Of a stretch of 64,000 nucleotides of DNA, positions 11,494 through 21,990 are shown piece by piece. Each line of letters opens with the position of its first letter. The first letter of the stretch is position 1. The notes under the pieces were generated by a model. The model was not told the DNA's origin, searched no databases, and saw only the letters and a list, made by a program, of their open reading frames with translations. The position numbers were made by a program, and so were the translations under genes. The DNA comes from Artemia franciscana. Lineage: Eukaryota > Arthropoda > Branchiopoda > Anostraca > Artemiidae. Location: NCBI RefSeq assembly GCF_032884065.1, contig NC_088873.1, positions 29,966,716 through 30,030,715 of the forward strand, written 5' to 3'.

Positions 11494-11904
11494 TAATTTC
11501 AACTATTTATTCTACGGCCTTTCTGATTCAGGGGTCATTCTTAAAGAATTGGGACAAAACTTACGATTTACTGTAAAGAGTGAGGTATTAACGAGGGTAC
11601 AAACCCCCTCGTATACATAACAAAAATATAATATTATGAAAGTTTGTTACGTAAGTTAATTCTTAAGTTACGTATATTTTTTACTAATAAAACATTCGTC
11701 AAAAATTAAAAGTTCTAGTTGCCTTTTTAAGTAACCGAAAAATTGGAGGGCAACTAGACTTCCTTCTCCACCCCTTATTTCTCAAAATCGTCTGACCAAA
11801 ACTAAGAGAAAGCCATTTAGCCAAAAAAAGACTTCATATACTAATTTCATTTTAATAATTTTTGTGCGGAGAGCCTAAACCAAACATACATTAATTCAAA
11901 AACG

Positions 11905-12213
11905 TTCAGAAATTAAATAAAAAAAAGCTAATTTTTTAGCTGAAAGTAAGGAGCGACATTAAAACTTAAAACGAACAGAAATTACTCCGTATATGAAATG
12001 GGTTGTCCCCTTCGCAATCCCTCGCTCTTTACGCTAAAGTTTGACTCTTTGCCACAATTCTACTTTTTAAAACAATTAAAAGCTTTAGCGTAAAGAGCGA
12101 GGGATTGCGGAGGGGACAACCCATTTAATATACGGCGTAATTTCTGTTCGTTTTAAGTTTTAATGTCGCTCCTTACTTTCAGCAAAAAAAATTAGTTTTT
12201 TTTTTTATTAAAT
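11905..12213. repeat. Terminal foldback of Rep1 copy 1
   Basis: Arms of about 105 bp (11937-12042 and 12079-12183) differ at only a few positions, and weaker A/T-rich pairing extends outward (AATTAAATAAAAAAAAGC against the 3' T-rich end). The arms contain GAAAGTAAGGAGCGAC, AAAACGAACAGAAATTAC and CGCTCTTTACGCTAAAG. The loop is about 36 bases. Confidence 0.9.
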
Positions 12214-12290
12214 AGATTATTTGAAAGGGGAAAAATGCAGTTGAATCCATGTTTATTCTTCATACTTTTATTTTAAAAAACTACATAACA

Positions 12291-12386
12291 GTGAAAGAAA
12301 TGAAGATAAAGATTTTCCCCTGCAGAATGTATTAACTAGGATTATTCTGCATATTATGAATTAAGAATTGTTTTCTTAACATGTTT
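12291..12386 (-). repeat. Right arm of the inverted repeat flanking Rep1 copy 1
   Basis: Reverse complement of 10183-10281 with scattered differences. It lies about 75 bases beyond the Rep1 3' end. Confidence 0.75.
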
Positions 12387-12639
12387 CCTTGTGTATTGCT
12401 CGATCTCTAGGCTTATACCCATTTTTTTGTCATTTTTACTCTTTTGACAATGCGATGTAAAATGATGGAGATATCAATTAAAATTTCGACTAAACACCTG
12501 GATATTTTTTTATTGTAATTGAACAAAGTAGTATTGTTTTTTCAGTCCCCACAAAAGAATCACCGTTTATTTGTTGTCATTTTTCTTCATTAGAACAAAT
12601 GCCGACTTAGAAGGCCCTCATTTCACTCGGGCTGGTGCG

Positions 12640-12956
12640 TAGTTATTCGGACCGCGTAAAACTTCACTATTGTATTTCTTATTAACATTTTTTTCCTAAA
12701 TTCGCGACGCCAGGTATCTTATTTTCCCCTGGTCTCTTATCAAGGTTTGGGATGACTTTTGAACCATCTTTTGAAAGAGTCAACAGAGAAATTTTAAGGG
12801 ATACCGTCCACGGAAGATCATTCCAAATCAAAGTGCAACGTCGAATGAAGCTGTTCTTCAAATACTCTGTTCTCAGCGTGACAACCTCAAGATAATTGAA
12901 CCGAGCTGTATGCCTTCGTGTCTCTCTTGTCGGTTGGACAATGAGGGGAGGAGCAC
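12640..12956 (-). pseudogene. LINE-E fragment, C-terminal end of a reverse transcriptase protein
   Basis: On the minus strand an open frame from 12956 reads PPLIVQPTRETRRHTARFNY, then LRTEYLKNSFIRRCTLIWND followed by LPW. R-Y-NSF-R---WN-LP is the usual last conserved block of many non-LTR retrotransposon proteins. A frameshift comes soon after: the expected FKRWFKSHPKP lies in the neighbouring frame. The fragment starts exactly at the 5' end of Rep1 copy 2, so Rep1 may have inserted into this LINE; no continuation was recognised on the far side of copy 2. Clade not resolved. Confidence 0.65.
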
Positions 12957-14520
12957 AATCAAACAGTTCGTGGTAACGAACTGTAGTAAGGAGCGACCCG
13001 GCTCAATAGTAACCAAAACTCTAAAAAATGGAATTTTGGTACCAATAGCTACATCAAAAGAATCGCATTTTAATGCTGATTTTAAATATATAAGTTTCAT
13101 CAAGTTTAGTCTTACCCATCAAAAGTTACGAGCCTGAGAAAATTTGCGTTATTTTAGGAAATAGGGGAAACACCCTCTAAAAGTCATTTAATCTTAACAG
13201 AAATCACACCATTAGATTCAGCGTATCAGAGAACCCTACTGTAGAAGTTTCAAGCTCCTATCTACAAAAATGTGGAATTTTATATTTTTTGCCAGAAGGC
13301 AGATCACGGATTTGTTTTTTTTGTTTTTTTTCCCAGGGGTGATCGTATCGACCCATTTGTCCTAGAATGTTGCGAGAGGGCTCATTCTAACGGAAATTAA
13401 AAGTTCTAGTGCCCTTTTTAAGTGACCAAAAAAATTGGAGGGCACCTAGGCCCCCTCCCACGCTAATTATTTTCCCAAAGTCAACGGATCAAAATTCACA
13501 GATAGCCATTTTATTCAGCGTAGTCGAAAAACCTTATAACTATGTCTTTGGGGACGACTTACTCCCCCACAGTCCCTGTGGGAGGGGCTACAAGGTCAAA
13601 ACTTTGACCAGTGCTTACATATAGTAATGGTTATTGGGAAGTGTACAGGCGTTTTCAGGAGGATTTTTTGGTTGGAGGCAGGGGTTGAGAAGAGGGGGAT
13701 ATACTGGGGGAACTTTCCATCGAAGAATTTGTCACGGGGGAAGAAAATTTCCATGAAGGAAGCGCAGTATTTACTAGCATTACTTAAAAAAAACAATGAA
13801 AAAATAAATATGAAAAAGTTTTTTTTCACGCTGGAAGTAAGCAGCAGCATTAAAACCTAAAACGAACAGAAATTATTACCCATATGAGGGGCTCACCTCC
13901 TCCTAATACCTCGCTCTTTACGCTAAAGTATTTCTAGTAATTTCAACTATTTATTCTGCGGCTTTTGTGATTCAGGGGTCATTCTTAATGAATTGGGACA
14001 AAATTTAAACTTTAGTGTAAAGAGCGAGGTACTGACGAGGGGCGAACTCCCTCATATATGTAATAAAAACATGAGAATACAAAATTTCTTTACGTAAGCT
14101 AATTTATAAGTTACGTATATCTTTTACTTATAAAAAGATTCGTAAAAAATTAAAAGTTCTAGTTGCCTTTTTAATTAACCGAAAATAGGAGGGCAACTAG
14201 GCTTTCTCCCCCGCTCTTTTTTCTCAAAATCATTCGATCAAAATTATGAGAAAGCCATTTAGCCAAAAAAAAAAAATATACAAATTTCATTTTAATTATT
14301 CCTCTGCGGAGAGCCAAAATCAAAACATGCATTGATTCAAAAACGTTTAGAAATTAAATAAAAAAAAGTTTTTTACTGTTTTAAAATGTAGAGTTAAACT
14401 TTAGCGTAAAGAGCGGGGCGTTGAGAAGGAAAAACCCCTTTCATATACGGAGTAATTTCTGTTCGTTTTAAGTTTTAATGTCGCTCCTTACTTTCATTTA
14501 AAAAACTTGTTTTATTTTAT
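12957..14520 (+). mobile_element. Rep1 copy 2, terminal hairpin reduced to one arm
   Basis: The 5' palindrome is perfect (12963-12983), and the body follows copy 1 closely, including GTAAGGAGCGACCCGGCTC, the CCTAGAATGTTGCGAGAGGG block and the repeated GTTCTAGT-GCC module (13404 and 14158). At the 3' end only the right hairpin arm is present (about 14395-14495); the left arm is deleted after AAATAAAAAAAAGTTTTTT. Frames at 13409-13860 are incidental and not conserved in copies 1 and 3. Confidence 0.85.
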
Positions 14521-14860
14521 TTAATACGATAAAGCTCTAGAGAAGAAGGCAAATTTATATGCTTGTTGAGAATATCCATTAACGCTAAATCAAACTCCTC
14601 ACTAACAGACCGGAAAGAGTCGTGGGGATTGATTGAACCTGTACTTTTAGCCCTATCCTGGATCTTTTGTAATGGTTTCATTAACGTGTTTGAAACACTG
14701 ATCCATAACTTGTAAAGTGAGATTGTCGAGTTGAGCAGTAGAAGGTTTTTGTAGTAAAGGGTGGTCTCCAGCTTTCTTGCGCGCAGCAGATTGTGAAAAA
14801 CCCACGGACAGGATTATATTTTTCTGGAGGTTGGGAGGGGTTAAGGAAGGCAAAAACTAC
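14521..14860 (-). pseudogene. Coding-like remnant between Rep1 copies 2 and 3, unrecognised
   Basis: The minus strand carries an open frame from about 14853 to 14653 (AARKKAGDHPLLQKPSTAQL, then QVMDQCFKHVNETITK). After a one-base frame change near 14660 a second open run continues to about 14525 (IQDRAKSTGSINPHDSFRSV, then SEEFDLALMDILNKHINLPS). The two halves read as one acidic-helical segment, about 110 residues in all. This could be a transposon gag/ORF1-like remnant or a broken host exon. I do not recognise the family. It ends at the 3' boundary of Rep1 copy 2. Confidence 0.4.
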
Positions 14861-14952
14861 TTTCTTCAGCTTTGGTTATGGTTGTTAGCTATCTTGCTGT
14901 GACTGACGTTGATGAGAAAAATAGTTTTATCGTATAATATTCCTTCTTGAAA

Positions 14953-16665
14953 AACAGTTCGTGATAACGAACTATAGTAAGGAGCGACCTGGCTCAATAG
15001 TAACCAAAACTCTAAAAAATTGAATTTTGATATCAATAGTTACATCAACAGAATCGCATTTTAATGCTGATTTTAAATATATAAGTTTAATCATGTTTAA
15101 TCTTACTCATAAAAAGTTACAAGCCTGAGACTACAATTTGCCTTATTTTAGAAAATAGGGGGAAATAACCCCTAAAAGTCATAGAATCTTAACGAAAATC
15201 ACACCATCGCATTCAGCGTATCAGAAAACCCCACTGTAGAAGTTTCAAGCTCCTATCTACAAAAATGTGGATATTCGTATTTTTTGCCGGAAGATCGATC
15301 ACGGGTGCGAGTTTATTTGTTAGTTTGTTGTTTTTTTCTTTTTCCCAGGGGTGATCGTGTAGACCCAGTGGTCCTAGAATGTTGCAAGAGGGGTCATTCT
15401 AACGGGAATTAGAAGTTCTAATGCCCTTTTTAAGTGACCCAAAAAATTGGAAGGCACCTAGGCCCCCTCCCACGCTCATGTTTTCCCCAAAGCCACCGGA
15501 TCAAAATTCTCAGATAGCCATTTTATTCACCATAGTCGAAACACCAAATAACTATGTCTTTGAGGACGACTAACTCTCCCACAGTCCCCGTGGGAGGGGC
15601 TGCAAGTTACAAACTTTGACAAGTGTTTACATATACTAATGGTTATTGGGAAGTGTACAGACGTTTTCAGGGGGCTTTTTTGATTTTGGTGGGGGGAGAA
15701 TTCGAGGGTTTGGTTGGTTACCTAGGAAGATTTTTCCATGAGGAATTTGTCTTGGGGGAAGAGAATTTCAAAGAAGGGGGTGCAGGATTTTCTAGCATTA
15801 CTTAAAAAACAATGAAAAAATAAATATGAAAAGTTTTTTCAACTGCAAGTAAAGAACAGCATTAAAACTTAAAACGAACGGAAATTATTACGCATATGAG
15901 GGGTTCACCTCCTCGTAATACCTTGCTCTTTAGCCTAAAGTATTCTTAGTAATTTCAACTATTTATTCTACGGCCTTTGTGATTCAGGGGTCATTCTTAA
16001 GGAATTGGGACAAAATTTAAGCTTTAATGTAAAAAGTGAGGTATTTACGAGGGGGTGAAACCCCTCAGATAAATAATAAAAACATACGCATATAGAAGTT
16101 CGGTCCGTAAGTTAATTCGTAAGTTACGTATATTTTTTACTAATGAAAAGGTTCGTAAAAAATAGAAAGTTCTAGTTGCCTTTTTAAATAATTTAAAAAT
16201 TGGAGGGCAGCTAGGCCTCCTCCCCTGCTTCTTTTTTCTCAAAATCTTCCGATTAATACTATGAGAAAGCCATTCGGCCAAAAAGAAATTAATATGCAAA
16301 TTTCGTTTTAAGTATTTATGTGCGGAGAGCCAAAATCAAAACATGTATTAATTCAAAAACGTTCAGAAATTTAATAAAAAAAAAACAAGTTTTTTTAACA
16401 GAAAGTAAGGAGCGACATTAAAACTGAAAACGAACAGAAATTACTCCGTATATGAACGGGACTTTTCCTCCTCAACGCCCCGCTCTTTACGCTAAAGTTT
16501 TTTTACTGTTTTAAAAAGTAGAGTTAAAGAGTCAAACTTTAGCGTAAAGAGCGGGGCGTTGAGGAGGAAAAGCCCCTTTCATATACGGAGTAATTTCTGT
16601 TCGCTTTAAGTTTTAATGTCGCTCCTTACTTTCTGTTAAAAAAAATTGTTTTTTTTTATTTAATG
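14953..16665 (+). mobile_element. Rep1 copy 3, full length
   Basis: The 5' palindrome has one changed arm (ACAGTTCG / CGAACTAT). The whole body is present in the same order as copies 1 and 2, including the second GTTCTAGTTGCC module at 16169 and the first foldback-like segment at about 15830-16080. It ends in a near-perfect terminal foldback. Spacing from copy 2 is about 430 bp. Confidence 0.85.
16366..16665. repeat. Terminal foldback of Rep1 copy 3
   Basis: Arms 16397-16500 and 16534-16637 pair with about five mismatches around a ~33-base loop that contains TTAAAAAGTAGAGTT. Outward, A/T-rich sequence continues the pairing. Both arms carry CAACGCCCCGCTC, while both arms of copy 1 carry GCAATCCCTCGCTC. 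Confidence 0.9.
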
Positions 16666-18660
16666 ACTTATAGGAGCTGAGCAATAAGCTGCGAAAGATG
16701 TTTACTGTGCCATAGCCAAACTGCTCTTTCAAAAAATTGGAGGTCCAGAAAGAGGTATAATAAGATATCCCACAGATAATTCGTCTGACTATTGGGGAGC
16801 AGGGTAATGTGCAGCCAAGTTGTGAAAACTGCTGAAAATTAGTTATGCTTGGTTGTTCATGTCTTTTCATTCACCCGTGCACTGGTCCCACCGACAGTCA
16901 TAGTACAAAAGAAATTGAAGCTATTTTTACAATGTATATAGTGATATTCGGCAGATCCTAAAAGGGGCCAGGGAGATCATAGAACTTCAAAACTTTATTG
17001 TTTTACAAGGACCCTAAATTTTGAAATAATGAACTATTCAATGGTTCTAAACATACTGTTTTAACAGGATATCTAGTGCAGTAGGGGTGCTTGTCTTTTT
17101 TTTATCCTCTTGGGAAAGTCTCAAAGAAGCTAACAAAGCGAGGAAGTCAGTGGTCATGCTAGAAAATCCAGCATCATCGATTGGCAGGGCTTATTTTGCC
17201 TTCCTGTCGTGTATTTTGAAGTATATTGAAAACCAAAACGGGTAATTTTAGGTCTCGTGTCAGTCTGTTCAGGCCGTGTGTTTTATTTATTTGTCTTCTG
17301 AAGTGTACGAGGTAATCACATTTTATTTTTCTATCACCCCAGTTATATCAAAGCAACTGATTTGATGTCTAGGATGTGAATTTCCAGGGTCTGCAAGGAA
17401 ATAATTTTCACCACACAAAAGAGATACGCGTCTGCTGTGTTTGAGTTCTCACAAGAGCGTAGAAATTTTTGTCCTGCACTTCGGTGAAATACAATTTTTT
17501 TTCAACTCAAGATATCTGTCGTCAAGTAACTCCGATAGGCTTTATGCCCACCGTACGATGGGTGTGAAGTGTGATAAGCCAAACTGGACACAGTTTCTGG
17601 CTCTGTTTCCTAACTTACTGAGCAACAGTGACCTTGAAGATTTCGTCCACGAGTTGAACACTTTCGTCCATAGTTTAGAACCTTGATTGACTCAGATTCG
17701 GATGACTGTTAGTCTCGAATTTAAACGGAAAAAGATAGCAACGATTAAATGAGGACAGTTGGACGCTTCACTCTAAAAGCCTGTTTTTCTAAGAAAGTGG
17801 CATTCCAGTTTATTCTTCAATTTCTACGTTTTATGAAGGTATGATGTTAATTTTGGCTGACTAGAAAAGTAGACAAACTTTTTGCTGTCCAATCAAGTAA
17901 AGAATGAGAAGGATTTGCCGCAATAGCAAGCCCTTATCATTCCTTAACTTAAAGAGGGAAGGAGTCATTCTTAACAAAATAAAAAAAATTTACCTATTGC
18001 TCTATAGTTTACAATGTTCGTTAATAAAACGTAAAAGTCTATGAAAGAATTGGAATTAAACTTTTTTAATAAAGCAGGCCTTAAATAAACCTGTTCTCCC
18101 GCACGCTTTCGCTGCCGGACGATCATTTTCAGCTTTCAAACTAAACAAAACCAGTGTTTGAAATCTTCTAGTCTTCATCACATTGCACAGATTCCAAGTA
18201 CCCAACCCATCGTCTTCAAGCAATCGAAACCACCCTTGAAGACCGTCCTGCGGTCAAAGCCAAAATCTATGGTAGGGGATGCCAAAAATTTGTGAGACAG
18301 GAAGAAACAAAGCAATAATGACCAACTAGCCCAAAATCTCTTCTCTCTTTCTTTGATTTCTTTTAAACACTTTTTATTAAATAACCGAATAAGACAATAC
18401 TGATAAGATTTTATTGTTTCAGCTTCATGTTTTGTTTTCCTTATTTCTTGCACAATATTTTCGGAATACCTCTGTGTTTATTAATAAGTATCGTAATTTT
18501 GTAAGTATCGTAAGTAAGTAAGTACTGCTCGTATGTGTTTGAGCGCTGTACTACTCGTTCTACGAAAGCTCCACGAAATTATGAGCTTGAGTGGAGCTAC
18601 GGACCATTTGTTAACCAGAAAAATTTTCATTCTGTGGTCAAAACATAACTCTGTAATTGT
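16666..18660. other. Largely unique DNA with small unassigned ORFs
   Basis: Three small frames deserve mention: 16613-16870 (-), which abuts Rep1 copy 3; 17441-17686 (+), with KPNWTQFLALFPNLL and EDFVHELNTFVHS, possibly the linker of a LINE protein; and 18178-18453 (-). None has a second supporting block or clear start context, so none is called as a gene. Confidence 0.4.
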
Positions 18661-18661
18661 C

Positions 18662-18815
18662 GGCCAGTGGCGTATTTCACGAAAATACGAAGGAAAGAAG
18701 GTGAAATGTAATTTCCATAACCTTTATATGAAAGGTAATTTTTCACCGAAAATTCTAAGAAAGGGATTTTTCGAAATCTAGAGGAGGGGAGGTGAAAAAA
18801 TCTAGGGGTTAAATA
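18662..18815 (+). repeat. Rep4 copy
   Basis: CCAGTGGCGTATTTCACG, then GAAAATACGAAGG, a GGTGAAA block, and a late TTTCGAAATCTAGAGGAGGG block, in the same order as the reverse-oriented copy at 8.40-8.60 kb. Confidence 0.45.
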
Positions 18816-19324
18816 CCCGAATGATCTCCCATCCCCCTTCCCGATTAACGCCCTCTATTCTTGGTGCGTCGGTGACTAGACTACTCAGTAGAAACATGGA
18901 AATTCTATGGCTATTTGATAGATCTGTGCCATTAATCAATTTTGTGTCTGCAGCGTGGCGTGGCAATAATATTTTGTCTAATACCAGAAAAAAATTAATG
19001 TCATTAAAGGCCAATGAGATTGAGTGATCTTGAAAAGACCTGACCTCTAGGTCATGAAAATATTTATTGATTTTATTACAGCTAAACCAACTTTTTTCTA
19101 CTTCATTTAGCAATAAGATAAAATATGTCATCATTCACTGTGTTACGAATTATAACATTTAATGTTAACTACATACAACACTGTAAAAAAATGGGTCTTC
19201 CAACAAATTATTGTTACGTGGCATCTGTATTATTTTTTGTATCTCTTAAAATTTAATCAAGACAAATAATTTGCTTAGATCAAATGTTCGCTGAGTGATC
19301 ACTTATTTAGTCGACAAGAGTAAC
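18816..19324. other. Unique DNA with a 110-codon minus-strand ORF
   Basis: The frame 18802-19134 (-) contains DINFFLVLDKILLPRHAADT and a later IEGVNREGGWEIIR. No family is recognised; composition is ordinary for the region. It could be a remnant or chance. Confidence 0.3.
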
Positions 19325-19560
19325 AGTAGTATCCCTATAGTTGGTCCCAATACACACATAGCCCAATGTACTACTGGAGTTGCGAACCCCTCATATCCCT
19401 CCAGTTGGTCCCAATGCCGCCCTACCTCAATGTGGTATTAGAGTTGCTAGCCCCTCGAATCCCCTTAGGCACTACTGTCACAGCCATATCCCGGTGTACA
19501 ATTGGAGTTGCTAACCCCTCGTATCCCCTCAGGCACTACTGTCACTGCCCGAAACATTAC
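19325..19560 (+). repeat. Tandem repeat, ~65-bp unit, about 3.3 copies
   Basis: The core GGAGTTGC-AACCCCTCGTAT recurs near 19375, 19440 and 19505, alternating with AGTTGGTCCCAAT or GGCACTACTGTCAC. It is richer in GC than its flanks. Confidence 0.75.
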
Positions 19561-20299
19561 ATGCCAAGTTTACTTTCTCGGTGAAACAATACAGGGAATA
19601 CTGCAACACACACAATGTTATCTCAGCTTCTGACGATAAGAACATTTCCAGGAAATGCTTGACAGGTGTTATTTCTCGGTGAAATGGGTCTTTGGATACT
19701 ATGGCCTTGTACTCGATATCTTGCGTAAGACCTCCTGTGATGGATACATTTGAATGCCAAATATTTAACCAAAGTCACAGACGGCGTTATTGTTAACTAC
19801 ACTTATAGCTGGCGACATGTTTTCTTTTCTAACGACATATTTTTTAGCTTTTAAGTGGTTTTTTTACATTGATTTTATGGAATTTATGTCAGGTGTAGGA
19901 ATGGAATATGAGACCAATGGTTTCCTATTGTAAAAGAATGACACGTTACTCAACTGAGCCAACGAGTCATTGATGATATGATATTCTTAGAAATAGATGT
20001 AAAATAGTTCTCAAAAATATATGATGTTCTTAGAATATGATGTTTTCTGCGCACTCGATTTCTCAATTTGAGTTGGATATATGGTAGATACTATCAGTGA
20101 TTTGTGTCCCGGCGCCTATATATTATTTTTATTTTACATAATATTTTTTTTACATAGACACACAGACAGAAATACAAAAAAGACGTTTTCCAGGAATGGT
20201 GGGAGTACATGGCGCTTCTATTCACGGCATTGCTTCATCGATAACGTAAATTATTATGCAATACCAGATGCTTGACAGACCTGGTGCGTGTGCTCGTAT
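19561..20299. other. Unique AT-rich DNA upstream of the zinc-finger remnant
   Basis: No promoter or first exon could be supported. The 64-codon frame at 20081-20275 is hydrophobic at its start and unlike a zinc-finger protein's leading domain. Confidence 0.35.
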
Positions 20300-21990
20300 T
20301 TGTGGTTGTGAGGCTTGTCAAAAAAATGTTTACTCGTAATGCAACTTTGCATGCTCATCGAAGTATTCAAACGAAAGAGAAGCCATACAAGTGTGATGTA
20401 TGTCAAGAAATTTTTTTTCTCAGGTTTCAAGTTTGCGTACACATCAAAGAATTCATACAACCGAGAATCCATACAAGTGTGACTTATGTCAAAAAAGGTT
20501 TTTTCAGAAGTCGTATTTGATTAGACATCGAAGAATTCACACAAAAGAGAATACCGGTGTGATGTATGTCGAAAATGTTTTCTCAGGTTTCAGACTTGCT
20601 ACATATCAACGAATTCACACAATGGAGCAGACTTATGAGTGTGAGGCATGACAAAAAGGTTTAATAAGGTTTCAAATTTGCATGCACGTGAAAAAAATCA
20701 CATAAAGGAGCAGCGTTATAAGTTTGAGGTATGTCAAAAAAGGTTTACTCGTAATGCAACTTCGCATGCTCCTCAAAGAACTCACACAATAGAGAAGCCA
20801 TACAAGTGCAACATATATCAAAAATGTTTCCTCATAATTTAAATTTACATGTTTATCAAATATTTCATACAATAGAAGAACCATACAAGTGTAATGTATG
20901 TAAAAAAAGATTCAATCAGGTTTCAAATTTGCATGCACATGAAAGAATACTCACAAAGGAGGAACCTTATGAATGTGAGGTATGTCAAAAAACCTTTACT
21001 CGTAATGCAGCTTTGCATACTCATCGAAGAATTGACACGAAAGAAAAGCCGTACAAGTGTGATTTATGTCAAAAAATGTTTAGTCAGGTTTCAAATTTGC
21101 GTGCAAATCAAAGATTTCATACAACCGAGAAGCCATACCAGTCTACTGTATGTCAAAAAAGGTTTTCTTAGAAGTCATATTTGAATAGACATAGAAGAAT
21201 TTACCCAAAAGAGAAGCCATTAAGGTATGATGTATGACAGAAATGTTTTCTCATAATTCAAATTTGCATGTTCATCAAAGAATACAGACGAAAGAGAAGC
21301 CAAAAAAGTGTGATGTATGTTAAAGAAATGTTTACTCAGGTTTCAAATATGAGTGTGAGGCATTTCAAAAAAGTTTACTCATAATTCAACTTTGCATACT
21401 CAGCAAGGAATTCACATGAAAGAGATGCTACACAAGTGTAATATATGTCGAAAAAGGTTTAATCAGGTTTCCAATTTGCATGCACGTGAAAGAATTAACA
21501 AAAAGGAGCAACCTAATGAATGTGATGTATTTAAGAAAAGGTTTACTCGTAATGCAGCTTTGCATGCTTATCAAAGAATTCACACGAAAGAGAAGTCATA
21601 CAAGTGCGATATATGTCAAAAATGTTTTCTCAGGTTTAAAATTTTCGTGCACATCAAAGAATTCATACAATAGAGAAGCCATACAAGCATAATGTACGTC
21701 AAAATTTTTTTTTCAGAAGTAATATTTTAATAGACATCGAAGAATTTATACAAAAGAGAAGCCAACCAGCTGTGATGTATGTCAAAAAATGTTTTTTCAT
21801 AACTAAAATTTGTATGTTCATCAAAGAATACACACGAAAGAGAAGACATACAAGGGTGATGTATGTAAAAAAAATTCTCCAATAATTCAAATTTGCATGT
21901 TCATGAAAGAATTCATACAATCAAGAAGCCATACAAGTGCAATGTATGTCAAAATAGGTCAGAAACCATCATTGATTTTGAAAGTTAAAT
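20300..21990 (+). pseudogene. Degenerate C2H2 zinc-finger gene, about 20 finger units
   Basis: The region is a tandem run of 84-bp units, each encoding one 28-residue C2H2 finger (C-x2-C, then H-x3-H) with linkers of the [11 protein letters not shown] or TIEKPYKCN type. Proteins of this kind bind DNA in the nucleus with successive fingers. Examples in frame: 20400-20560 ([20 protein letters not shown]) and 20806-21171, the longest run, about four fingers. Frameshifts or stops interrupt the reading in most stretches, for instance after 20648, 21171, 21230 and 21345, and several fingers have lost a Cys or His. No KRAB, ZAD or BTB domain was seen upstream. A dead gene is most likely; an exon-spliced active gene is unlikely given the number of breaks. 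Confidence 0.85.

Larger units (their letters stand above)
10485..12215 (+). mobile_element. Rep1 copy 1: non-coding hairpin-ended repeat, full length
   Basis: Best full-length representative of the commonest family in the window. It starts with a 21-bp palindrome, then AGTAAGGAGCGACCC, a ~850-bp body, a first foldback-like segment (11330-11600), a second and shorter copy of part of the body (TTCTAGT-GCC .. TTGGAGGGCA at 10929 and again at 11711), and a terminal foldback. AGTAAGGAGCGAC near the start recurs inverted at the end (GTCGCTCCTTACT). No coding frame is shared between copies. The type is unclassified; a foldback or MITE-like DNA element is the nearest description. Confidence 0.8.

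Noticed and set aside
13409..13860. Small frames inside Rep1 copy 2 and similar ones at 10934-11336 and 15623-15805
   Set aside because: They are not kept in frame between Rep1 copies and fall in different places in each copy.
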